Source of the DNA: GWF2-50-93 sp041666985
Lineage (GTDB): Bacteria > Verrucomicrobiota > Lentisphaeria > Victivallales > GWF2-50-93
DNA: 8,187 nt
Assembly: GCA_041666985.1 (NCBI GenBank)
Contig: JBAYFV010000166.1
Location: 1-8,187 of the forward strand
Direction: 5' to 3'
How positions within the stretch are numbered: position 1 is the first letter of the stretch; the number at the start of each line of letters is the position of its first letter. A model generated the notes under the pieces. It was not told the origin of the DNA and did not search any database. It saw nothing but the letters and a program-made list of their open reading frames with translations. The position numbers were made by a program, and so were the translations under genes. Positions 1-6,663 of this stretch are shown in pieces.

Positions 1-3
1 GCC

Positions 4-116
4 AATTTCAAAAGTAGTCAGGATTCAGAAGTCAGGATTCAGAATAAAACCGAATTTGAGTTCAAATTCAATTCTGTCTCCTGAATTCTGACTACTGAAT
101 TCCTAGTTTTGAAATT
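4..116. repeat. Nested palindromic intergenic element (MITE/REP-like)
   Basis: The ends are perfect 10-bp inverted repeats: AATTTCAAAA at 4-13 and TTTTGAAATT at 107-116. Inside them, 13-28 (AGTAGTCAGGATTCAG) is the inverse of 81-96 with one mismatch. The middle carries another perfect palindrome, GAATTTGA at 52-59 against TCAAATTC at 62-69. The whole stretch could fold into one long imperfect hairpin. It has no coding potential. Size, AT-richness and terminal inverted repeats resemble a non-autonomous miniature element or an amplified intergenic palindrome. Copy number elsewhere in the genome cannot be seen here, so mobility is inference. Confidence 0.6.
17..44. repeat. Tandem 14-bp direct repeat, two copies
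   Basis: GTCAGGATTCAGAA occurs at 17-30 and again, identical and directly adjacent, at 31-44. Only the first copy lies opposite the inverted partner at 81-96, so the second looks like a duplication inside one arm of the larger palindromic element, for example by replication slippage. Confidence 0.8.
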
Positions 117-136
117 ACCTCACTGTTAAGAAGAGA

Positions 137-164
137 TTGAAAAGTGAACCTGACGATAAATAAT
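137..164 (+). promoter_or_regulatory. Candidate sigma70-type promoter for gene 1
   Basis: TTGAAA at 137-142 (five of six matches to the -35 consensus) is followed after 16 bp by AATAAT at 159-164 (five of six matches to the -10 consensus). Transcription would begin near 171, about 50 bases before the ATG at 221. The -10 box runs into the 16-bp inverted repeat that starts at 163, so a protein bound to that palindrome would cover the -10 and start site. This is a consensus match by eye in AT-rich DNA, where chance matches are common. Confidence 0.4.
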
Positions 165-200
165 GTTTCAATTGCGTCGCTGCTGACGCAATTGAAACAT
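163..200. promoter_or_regulatory. Perfect 16-bp inverted repeat before gene 1
   Basis: ATGTTTCAATTGCGTC (163-178) and GACGCAATTGAAACAT (185-200) are perfect inverse copies separated by the 6-base loop GCTGCT. There is no T-tract after the second arm, so it is a poor intrinsic terminator. It ends 20 bases before the gene 1 start and overlaps the candidate -10 and start site, which suits an operator. It could alternatively act as an mRNA hairpin near the ribosome binding site if transcription starts further upstream, or be another copy of a repeated intergenic palindrome. Confidence 0.65.
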
Positions 201-220
201 GCAACGTTAAAAAGGATAAA

Positions 221-1714
221 ATGAAAAAAACAAAATCGAATCCTAAGATTAAAAAGGCGCTGAGAGTTTTCATTGCTGGCGCCGACAGGGCCTTCAACGC
301 CGAATATGCTGCGGAGGAAATAGCCAGGGAGCTGAAGCTTGATGTCGGGAGAATAATTCCTGAAATCGAGGGGTTGCTCGCGGAGGACAGTTCACTGCTC
401 GATCTCACCAGGGAGGATGAGCTCCGTGAAACGTATATTCCAAGAAGAAGGTTTTTCGACAGGGCGGAATTCTGCATTTCCCCGACGCAGGATGAGATTG
501 ACAGGGGGATACTTTTCCCCGGACACCGTTTCCATCCTTTCCTGGATCAGGAGATTCTTCCTTTCGATGTCGTTCTCAAGCCGGAAAATTCGGAAACGGA
601 ATTCAAAATAAAAACAGTGAAGGACTTTGGCATTGAAGACCTCCAGCTCTATCATGTCCTCCTTGGCACGGAGCTGATGCTCTCGTATTTCATCCTGAAC
701 GACAAGTCGAATGTCAATGCGTTTGACCCGAAAAGTGGAGCTGACGTTAAACTGAAGATGAAAGTTTTCGACATGAAGGAGTTCTACAAAGAACATTCAT
801 TCAAACTCGGAGACGCCCTTCTTGTGAGCGTTGAGAGCTGCGATGAGGGTTTTTTCCGTTTCAGCGTCCTGCCCGGTTCCGAGAAGCAGAGCCACTTCGC
901 GGATATTCAGAACTGGGTTTCCAAAATGGAGAACGCCCTCATGAACGTGTTTGACAAGTTCGGTCCGGCGATTGACATCCCGTCCCAGTTTGAACAGGCG
1001 CTGATGAGCGAGCCGTCCCTTATGGAGAACGTCTTCATTAGTTACGGCGAATTCCTCAAGATCACCCAGAAGATATCCATCAAACCGTTCGGAACAAAAA
1101 CAAGCGTCCTCTGGCGCAATGATGAAAATCCCGTGGACAGTCTTAACCTTGGCCCGAATGACTTCGCGATTTCAACCGGCAGCGTCGAAAGTCTCGAAAA
1201 GATTCTCAGGGAGATCGGGGTGAGCCTGACTCCGCATGAAATCGAGGCGTTCATGAGGGACGAGTTATATCACGGCAGAAAATCACTTGAAGCCGTCAGC
1301 GAGAGGTGTTTCTCCGGGCGCGAACTTATTTTCAGCGATGAAGCACAGCAGGTTGCATTCGACAATTTCATGGACGAGCTCTGGGAGGAGGTCATAGAAG
1401 ACTACAACAGATTTACAGACGAGACCCACGGGAAGCTCAGGGCGAAGGCTCTCGCCCTTGTCGAGGAACAGATGGCGTTCCTGCGCAGTCTTGACAGGAT
1501 GAGGGTGATGCCGGATCAACTCCCCAGGGAGGAGATGCTTTCCTTCTCCGAAATCAGCGGCGTTCTCAGTCAGCTCCTCGACATTTTGAACAATGCCGGA
1601 AACAACATAGGCGGCGATGAGGCCGGAGGAATGCTGGAGATGCTCGACCAGACCGTTCAAACCGTCGCCGTCATCAAAGCCTCCATGAAAAGCAAGATTC
1701 CGGGCTTGGAGTAG
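221..1714 (+). CDS. Hypothetical protein, 497 aa, unknown family
   Basis: I do not recognise this protein. The ATG at 221 is preceded by AAAGGA at 211-216 with short (4-nt) spacing, and the frame runs uninterrupted to TAG at 1712-1714. There is no signal peptide or membrane segment, so it is probably cytoplasmic, and it is rich in Asp and Glu. Residues about 10-60 look helical and might form a small helix-turn-helix-like unit (weak impression). Residues about 84-220 appear beta-rich, with a GHRFHPFLD stretch at 101-109 and a patch near 194-218 (FKLGDALLVSV followed by FFRFSVLP) that looks like a small barrel. Residues about 320-430 are strongly helical, with many Glu, and include SLTPHEIEAFMRDELYHG. 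The tail (about 435-497) is amphipathic with a Gly/Asn-rich break, perhaps for oligomerisation. No catalytic motif is evident. It appears to be a single-gene unit, with a hairpin after it and its own candidate promoter. Confidence 0.85.
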   Translation: MKKTKSNPKIKKALRVFIAGADRAFNAEYAAEEIARELKLDVGRIIPEIEGLLAEDSSLLDLTREDELRETYIPRRRFFDRAEFCISPTQDEIDRGILFPGHRFHPFLDQEILPFDVVLKPENSETEFKIKTVKDFGIEDLQLYHVLLGTELMLSYFILNDKSNVNAFDPKSGADVKLKMKVFDMKEFYKEHSFKLGDALLVSVESCDEGFFRFSVLPGSEKQSHFADIQNWVSKMENALMNVFDKFGPAIDIPSQFEQALMSEPSLMENVFISYGEFLKITQKISIKPFGTKTSVLWRNDENPVDSLNLGPNDFAISTGSVESLEKILREIGVSLTPHEIEAFMRDELYHGRKSLEAVSERCFSGRELIFSDEAQQVAFDNFMDELWEEVIEDYNRFTDETHGKLRAKALALVEEQMAFLRSLDRMRVMPDQLPREEMLSFSEISGVLSQLLDILNNAGNNIGGDEAGGMLEMLDQTVQTVAVIKASMKSKIPGLE

Positions 1715-1747
1715 GGGGTTGCCGCCGCTGCTTCATTCGTGCACATG

Positions 1748-1781
1748 TCTTTTTCCATCCGGATACGCGGATGGGAAAAGA
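1748..1781 (+). terminator. Hairpin after gene 1, likely intrinsic terminator
   Basis: The arms 1748-1761 and 1768-1781 form a 14-bp stem with one G-U pair around a 6-base loop (GATACG). The stem has a GC-rich top and an A/T base, and it is followed by ATTTCTT, a weak U-tract. It lies 34 bases after the gene 1 stop and about 80 bases before gene 2, which fits separating the two transcripts. The U-tract is interrupted, so termination may be partial. Confidence 0.6.
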
Positions 1782-1861
1782 TTTCTTCCTGGAAAGTCCA
1801 TGGTAAAAAACCGGATTGCGGGCTATTTTAACACTTCAAATTTTAACTGGAGAATCAGTAT

Positions 1862-3769
1862 ATGTCTTTGAATATCATTGCTGAACTTTCAAGGTTGTAC
1901 GGGACTGATGCCCGCTTTGTCCTTGCAGGAGGCGGGAACACATCGTACAAGGATGAGGAAAATCTTTATATCAAGCCGAGCGGAATCGCCCTTGCGGACA
2001 TGACCGAAAAGGACTTCGTGAAGATGGACAGGAAAAAGGTGCGGGAGGTATTCAGCATAGTTCCGCCGGTTGACGCGGGCGAACGCGAAACTTTCGTGAA
2101 GAGGGTTATGGAAAATGCCGTCTGCCACGACAGCTCGGGTCGTCCGTCCGTGGAGGCCCCCCTCCATGAGGCGATGGATTCAGCTTTTGTCGTGCACCTG
2201 CATCCGGCTTTTGTCAACGGCATGACCTGCGGCCTTGACGGAAAGAAAAGATGCGGGGAGCTTTTTCCGGATTCCCTCTGGATTGACTATGTTGATCCGG
2301 GCTACTCCCTTGCGGTCTGTGTCGAAAAGGAAATTGCGAAATTCGCAGAGGAGAGAAACTGCCAGCCGGAGGTTATTTTCATACAGAACCATGGAGTTTT
2401 CATCGGCTCGGACAATCATGAGGGAATAAGGCGGCATTACTCCAGCATCATGGAGAAACTTGAGTCGGCTTACAAAGACGCAGGAGTCGCCACCACGCTT
2501 GAAACCGGGAATAAGAACATTGAAACAGTTCTAGCCCTGTCGCCAAAGCTGAGGGGCTGGCTTTCGAACGACAATTCAAGAATGATGGTTAAAAGCTCGG
2601 AGCCGTTCAATGTGACACAGGGGCCGTTGACGCCTGATCATATTGTCTACGCAAAATCGTTTTCATTGGTGAACGATATCCCGGATTTTGTATCCCTTTC
2701 GAGATTCTCGGAAAAGAACGGGTATAAGCCGCTTGTGGTGTCAGTTCCGAAAAAGGCTGTTTTCTGCGCCGCAAAATCCCTGAAGGATGCAAGGACGGTC
2801 GAATTGCTTGCGCGGGATGCCGCACTTGTCCAGCAGCTGACCTATGCGTTTGGCGGCCCGAATTATCTGCCGGAAAAATCCTACAAGTTCATAGAGAACT
2901 GGGAGGTTGAATCCTACAGGAAGAAGGTCTCATCGAGCGGAACCATGGGGAGGCTTTACGGCAAAGTCGCCGTTGTCACCGGAGCCGCCCAGGGATTCGG
3001 ACTCGGAATAGCGGAAGCGCTTGCGTGTGAAGGTGCGACAGTCGCAATTGTAGACATCAATCTCGCCGGCGCCCAGAAGGCGGCCGACGGGATTTCAGCG
3101 AAATTCGGGAATGACAGGGCCTTCGCCGCCGAAGTCAATATCGCCAAGGAGGAATCGGTTTCCGCCATGGTTGCAAAAATTGCCGAGTTCTGCGGCGGAA
3201 TTGACCTTTTTGTCGCAAATGCGGGCGTACTCAGGGCGGGACCCGTGAAAACATTCGCCAAAAAAGACTGGGATTTCGTGACCGAAATCAATTACACCGG
3301 ATATTTCATATGTGTCAAATGTGTTTCGCAGATCATGTCCGCCCAGAATTCCGAAGGAGGGGAATGGACTGACATTGTCCAGATCAACTCCAAAAGCGGG
3401 CTTGAGGGAAGCAGCCGCAATGCGGCATATGCCGGCAGTAAATTCGGAACCATCGGACTTACCCAGAGTTTCGCACTTGAATTGTTGGACGATAAAATAA
3501 AAGTCAACAGCATTTGTCCGGGGAATTATTTTGAAGGTCCGCTCTGGAGCGATCCGAAAAACGGCCTCTTTGTCCAGTATCTCAACAGCGGAAAAGTTCC
3601 CGGCGCGAAAAGCCTTGCCGATGTCAAGAAATTTTATGAGGACAAGGTGCCCATGAAACGCGGCTGCTGTCCCGGGGATGTTGCAAGGGCGATCATCTAC
3701 TGTGTCGAACAGAAGTATGAAACAGGGCAGGCGATCCCGGTCGCCGGCGGCCAGGTGATGTTGAACTGA
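1862..3769 (+). CDS. Class II aldolase / SrlD-like short-chain dehydrogenase fusion
   Basis: This is a two-domain, 635-residue cytoplasmic enzyme of carbohydrate metabolism. The N-terminal class II aldolase/adducin domain (about 1-260) shows LAGGGNTSYKDE at 21-32, a probable catalytic Glu98 in PSVEAPLHE, and zinc ligands His112 and His114 (VHLHP) and His177 (QNHGVFIG), by comparison with fuculose- and rhamnulose-phosphate aldolases. The C-terminal NAD(P)-binding domain (about 365-635) has TGAAQGFG at 373-380, Asp398 after the second strand (suggesting NAD), NAG at 453-455, and the Ser510, Tyr523, Lys527 triad. Its QINSKSG, GLTQSFALEL, DKVPMKRGC and terminal GGQVM segments closely recall sorbitol-6-phosphate 2-dehydrogenase (SrlD). 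The general architecture is like bifunctional rhamnulose-1-phosphate aldolase/dehydrogenases, but the dehydrogenase half looks SrlD-like, so the substrate is open. TGGAGA at 1848-1853 supports the start. Gene 3 follows after 35 bp. Confidence 0.9.
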   Translation: MSLNIIAELSRLYGTDARFVLAGGGNTSYKDEENLYIKPSGIALADMTEKDFVKMDRKKVREVFSIVPPVDAGERETFVKRVMENAVCHDSSGRPSVEAPLHEAMDSAFVVHLHPAFVNGMTCGLDGKKRCGELFPDSLWIDYVDPGYSLAVCVEKEIAKFAEERNCQPEVIFIQNHGVFIGSDNHEGIRRHYSSIMEKLESAYKDAGVATTLETGNKNIETVLALSPKLRGWLSNDNSRMMVKSSEPFNVTQGPLTPDHIVYAKSFSLVNDIPDFVSLSRFSEKNGYKPLVVSVPKKAVFCAAKSLKDARTVELLARDAALVQQLTYAFGGPNYLPEKSYKFIENWEVESYRKKVSSSGTMGRLYGKVAVVTGAAQGFGLGIAEALACEGATVAIVDINLAGAQKAADGISAKFGNDRAFAAEVNIAKEESVSAMVAKIAEFCGGIDLFVANAGVLRAGPVKTFAKKDWDFVTEINYTGYFICVKCVSQIMSAQNSEGGEWTDIVQINSKSGLEGSSRNAAYAGSKFGTIGLTQSFALELLDDKIKVNSICPGNYFEGPLWSDPKNGLFVQYLNSGKVPGAKSLADVKKFYEDKVPMKRGCCPGDVARAIIYCVEQKYETGQAIPVAGGQVMLN

Positions 3770-3791
3770 TTGCGCAGGGTTGTCAGATGTG

Positions 3792-3807
3792 AAGGAGTTT
3801 TCCCGTG
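3792..3807 (+). promoter_or_regulatory. Ribosome binding site fixing a GTG start
   Basis: AAGGAG at 3792-3797 lies 7 bases before GTG at 3805. The resulting protein begins with a textbook lipoprotein signal (Lys, hydrophobic run, Cys19), so the GTG is preferred over any internal ATG. The site lies in the short gap after the gene 2 stop, supporting co-transcription. Confidence 0.8.
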
Positions 3808-6117
3808 AAGTTTTCATTGTATGCTTTTTTATTGGCAGTCATGCTGGCTGTCACCGGGTGCAGCAGCACTTCGGGAAATAAAGCCGCTGGTGGCGAAGCC
3901 GGAATTGCCGGCAAAGACAGTGCCGTTGCCGTTGAGGCTCCGGCATCCGTCATAGTTGCGGCGGAAGAAAAGGTGCATGAAGACGCTGTTGCCGGACAGG
4001 ATGAAAATCCAGCTGGCGCTGAGCATGAATTTCCCGACTTGACAGAGGAGTACGGGGGCAGGGATCCGATTGAAGGCTTTAACCGTTCGATGTTTGCGGT
4101 GAATAAATTCGGATTGAGATATGTCGTACAGCCCATCGTCATTTTCTGGGGTTCCCTGATTCCGAGGCACGGCATAGAATGTTTCAACCGGTTCACCGAT
4201 AATCTCGCATTTCCCAAACGCACATTCAGTTCGCTTTGTCAGGCTAAATTCAAATATGCCGGTATTGACACCTCCCGTTTCCTCATCAATGTGACTCTTG
4301 GTATCGCCGGTTTCTATGACCCCGCCCTGAATTGGTTCGACATGGAGGTGCAGGACGAGGATTTCGGACAGGCCTTTGCCGTCTGGGGTATCGGTCCGGG
4401 GTGTGTGCTTCATCTGCCTGTCGTCGGGCAGGCAAATGTCCGCGACGGAGTCGGAAAGATTTTCGACTATGCGTTCGACCCCAAAACTTATATTTACGGA
4501 GGGCAGAGCTTCACGATACTTAACGAAAGCACGCACCGCTACCGCGAGATGGAAACTTTCTACCGGGCGAACTACGACCCGTATGAGCTGTTGAAAAGAC
4601 TCTACGCTTCGGAACGCTACTTCAAGATCAACGATTACGACCGGAGGGAGAGGATGGAGGAATATCAGAAGAGAATCTCTTCTGAAGACGAGGAGATTTT
4701 ATTGCCGGAACCGGATCCTCTGCTTCACGGGATCGTCGTCCGGGGTTTCAAATCACAGGGTTCCCACATCGATACGCTGAGGCTCGGGATGGTGGATATC
4801 CAGAACGACAATGAGAGCATGTGGGTTGACGCGTCCCTGTGGAATACCGATTTTTTCAATCAGGGTTCCATTCGTACAGTGGAAGTGGGCAACGGCAAAT
4901 CCGGAATGCCGTACAAGGTATGGTGCCAGAAACAGGATGACGCCCCTCTTGCCGTGGTGATTCCAGGACTAGGTTCGCATTTCACAGGTGCGCACGTCTC
5001 CTCAGTTTCAGAAATCCTTTTCAACCAGGGATACACTGTCGTTGCACTGAGCAGTGTGTTCAGCTGGGAGTTCATGAGCACTGCGGCATCTGTGCCAGTG
5101 CCCGGCTATGTTCCTTCGGATGCCGAGGATGTAAGAACAGCTATAGCCGCGATAATCAGGGATCTGGAGAACAAAGGGCTCTTTTTTCAGACGAAAATTC
5201 TTGTCGGCTATTCGCTCGGGGGGATGCATGCGTTGTTCATCGGGGCAAAGGAGAAGGCGGATCCAAAGCTGAAAATCAATCGCTTCGTGGCAATAAATCC
5301 ACCTGTTGACGCGGCGAAGTCGGTTCCAGCCATTGATGAAATGGGGCTGGCGTGGAAAAAATGGCCGCGTGAACAGGTTTTCGAACGCGGAGTCATGGCG
5401 GCGGGGAAATACCTTTCGATCAGCAGGAAACACTATAAGCCCTACGAGGAACCGGAAATGCAAGATGAGGTAAAAGGCGCGGATGCTCCCGTCGGCAATG
5501 TGTCCGTTCCTGCACCGGCAACGGACGGAACAGTGCAGTCAGGGGGCGATAAGGAGAAAACAAAGCATGAACCTCTGCCCTTTTCCGATGTCGAAGCGCA
5601 GGCGCTGATTGCCTACAGTTACAAAATCACCCTGGACGAAATTATTCTCAGCATCGTCAGAAACAATATGGACATGAACTGTTTCAAGAGTCCGTGCTCC
5701 TGGGGGAATAGGACTGACTTTTACCGTGAAACCGGTCAACTGTCATTTGCCGACTACAACAGGATGTTCCTGTTCAAATACTGTCTGGACGTGGAGAAGC
5801 GCGCAGTTCCCGCAGATGAAATATACCGAAACTCAAGCCTCGGCGCGATTGAGGATTTCCTGCGGGACGAACCGGATGTTTTTGTCGTTCATTCATCAAA
5901 TGATTTCCTGGAAAGCCCGGCAGATCGCCGATGGCTCCGGAAAACGATGGGTGACAGATGCGTTTTCTATAATGTCGGCGGACATCTGGGGGATCTTTAT
6001 CTTGCCGGATTGCAATGCCGTCTTGCAACCTTGGCCGGCGAGTTGAAAAAACAGGCGAACACACCCGTGTTTGCCGGAGGGGGAATCGCCGTTGACGCGC
6101 CGGGAAAAACGAAATAG
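3805..6117 (+). CDS. MlaA-type lipoprotein fused to alpha/beta hydrolase
   Basis: This 770-residue protein is probably an outer-membrane lipoprotein facing the periplasm. Residues 1-18 are a signal peptide ending VTG before the lipidated Cys19; Ser20 at +2 does not signal inner-membrane retention. An Ala/Glu-rich spacer (about 20-80) leads to a full MlaA domain (about 84-265) with RDPIEGFNRSMFAVN at 86-100, EDFGQAFAVWGIGPG at 185-199 and VRDGVGK at 212-218. MlaA removes phospholipids from the outer leaflet and works with the MlaBCDEF system, none of which is encoded here. From about 370 there is an alpha/beta hydrolase: VVIPGLGSHF at 384-393 (oxyanion region), nucleophile elbow GYSLGG at 468-473 with Ser470, probable acid Asp700 (VVHSSND) and His727 (NVGGHLGD). 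The catalytic set looks intact. A disordered Pro/Ala/Lys/Glu-rich insert lies at about 547-592. E. coli MlaA is about 250 residues, so the fusion is a large extension. The substrate is unknown; a phospholipid or lysophospholipid is an inference from the fusion. Confidence 0.88.
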   Translation: MKFSLYAFLLAVMLAVTGCSSTSGNKAAGGEAGIAGKDSAVAVEAPASVIVAAEEKVHEDAVAGQDENPAGAEHEFPDLTEEYGGRDPIEGFNRSMFAVNKFGLRYVVQPIVIFWGSLIPRHGIECFNRFTDNLAFPKRTFSSLCQAKFKYAGIDTSRFLINVTLGIAGFYDPALNWFDMEVQDEDFGQAFAVWGIGPGCVLHLPVVGQANVRDGVGKIFDYAFDPKTYIYGGQSFTILNESTHRYREMETFYRANYDPYELLKRLYASERYFKINDYDRRERMEEYQKRISSEDEEILLPEPDPLLHGIVVRGFKSQGSHIDTLRLGMVDIQNDNESMWVDASLWNTDFFNQGSIRTVEVGNGKSGMPYKVWCQKQDDAPLAVVIPGLGSHFTGAHVSSVSEILFNQGYTVVALSSVFSWEFMSTAASVPVPGYVPSDAEDVRTAIAAIIRDLENKGLFFQTKILVGYSLGGMHALFIGAKEKADPKLKINRFVAINPPVDAAKSVPAIDEMGLAWKKWPREQVFERGVMAAGKYLSISRKHYKPYEEPEMQDEVKGADAPVGNVSVPAPATDGTVQSGGDKEKTKHEPLPFSDVEAQALIAYSYKITLDEIILSIVRNNMDMNCFKSPCSWGNRTDFYRETGQLSFADYNRMFLFKYCLDVEKRAVPADEIYRNSSLGAIEDFLRDEPDVFVVHSSNDFLESPADRRWLRKTMGDRCVFYNVGGHLGDLYLAGLQCRLATLAGELKKQANTPVFAGGGIAVDAPGKTK

Positions 6118-6140
6118 CGTGAATTGAAAAACTATAGTTG

Positions 6141-6156
6141 AAAGGGTTTTTTTATG
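6141..6156 (+). promoter_or_regulatory. Ribosome binding site of ilvN
   Basis: AAAGGG at 6141-6146 is followed by a 7-base T-rich spacer and ATG at 6154. This places the start exactly where IlvN proteins normally begin their ACT domain. It lies in a 36-bp gap after the gene 3 stop, with no terminator-like hairpin between. Confidence 0.65.
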
Positions 6157-6663
6157 GAACAGAGGCACACAATATCGGTGCTTGTGGAAAACAGGTTCGG
6201 AGTGCTTGCGAGAGTCGCGGGACTTTTCAGCGGCAGAGGCTACAACATCGAGTCGTTGTCGGTCAATTCCACGCACGATCCGAAAATCTCAAAAATGACC
6301 ATTGTCACAAAAGGGGATGACGCGATCATCGAACAGATCGACAAACAGCTGAACAAGCTGGTTGACGTGATCAGCGTCACCGATTTGACGGGAAGCGAAT
6401 TCATCGAGCGGGAGCTGATGCTCATTAAGGTCAGGGCGACAGGCAAAAACAGGGCCGAGGCCATCCAGATTACCGAAATATTCCAGGGGAAGATTGTCAC
6501 CGTCCACAAGGATGAACTCGGAATATCCCTTTCCGGACCTTCGCAGAAGATGGAAGATTTTATAAATATGATGTCGGACTTCGGAATCATTGAAATCGCA
6601 CGTACCGGACGTGTGGCAATATCCCGCAATCCCGGCGCCACGGAAAATTATTCCGGAAAATGA
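6154..6663 (+). CDS. ilvN: Acetolactate synthase regulatory (small) subunit
   Basis: IlvN/IlvH binds the catalytic subunit IlvB/IlvI, which makes acetolactate or acetohydroxybutyrate in valine, leucine and isoleucine synthesis. The small subunit raises activity and confers valine feedback inhibition. The 169 residues match the usual length. The N-terminal ACT domain (about 4-78) has VENRFGVLARVAGLFSGRGY at 11-30 followed by NIESL. Asn13, Gly16 and Asn31 correspond to E. coli IlvH Asn11, Gly14 and Asn29, which are linked to valine binding, so inhibition is probably kept. KLVDVISVTDLTG at 68-80 and the ERELMLIKV stretch lead into the C-terminal domain (about 88-160), with TEIFQGKIV and EIARTGRVAISR. 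No ilvB or ilvC lies in the window, so the catalytic subunit is encoded elsewhere. The stop overlaps the next start. Confidence 0.96.
   Translation: MEQRHTISVLVENRFGVLARVAGLFSGRGYNIESLSVNSTHDPKISKMTIVTKGDDAIIEQIDKQLNKLVDVISVTDLTGSEFIERELMLIKVRATGKNRAEAIQITEIFQGKIVTVHKDELGISLSGPSQKMEDFINMMSDFGIIEIARTGRVAISRNPGATENYSGK
6660..6663 (+). other. ATGA stop-start overlap of ilvN and gene 5
   Basis: The ATG of gene 5 (6660-6662) overlaps the TGA stop of ilvN (6661-6663). Only a weak GGA lies directly upstream (6655-6657), too close to be a good ribosome binding site. Translation of gene 5 is therefore probably coupled to termination on ilvN. Confidence 0.85.

Noticed and set aside
17..44. Two direct repeats as the start of a CRISPR array
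   Set aside because: The units are 14 bp, directly adjacent without spacers, and only two copies exist. No cas gene is present.
1816..1844. Promoter for gene 2 (TTGCGG with AATTTT after 17 bp)
   Set aside because: The -10 match is poor and the region is AT-rich, so it is not better than chance.
1862..3769. Naming gene 2 as a rhamnose-pathway enzyme
   Set aside because: The domain order fits, but the dehydrogenase half resembles SrlD more, and no rhamnose kinase, isomerase or transporter is nearby. The substrate is left open.
3095..3817. Long open frame on the minus strand (240 codons) opposite gene 2
   Set aside because: It lies opposite strongly conserved dehydrogenase motifs, its translation has no recognisable domain, and it has no good ribosome binding site. 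It is a shadow of gene 2.
3829..4536. Long open frame on the minus strand (235 codons) opposite gene 3
   Set aside because: The + strand here encodes a clear lipoprotein signal and MlaA domain. The minus frame reads as compositionally odd sequence without motifs.
3805..6117. Gene 3 as an assembly or frameshift artefact joining two genes
   Set aside because: The frame is continuous with similar base composition on both sides, and there is no internal ribosome binding site and start pair at the domain junction that I could see. Read support would still be a useful check.
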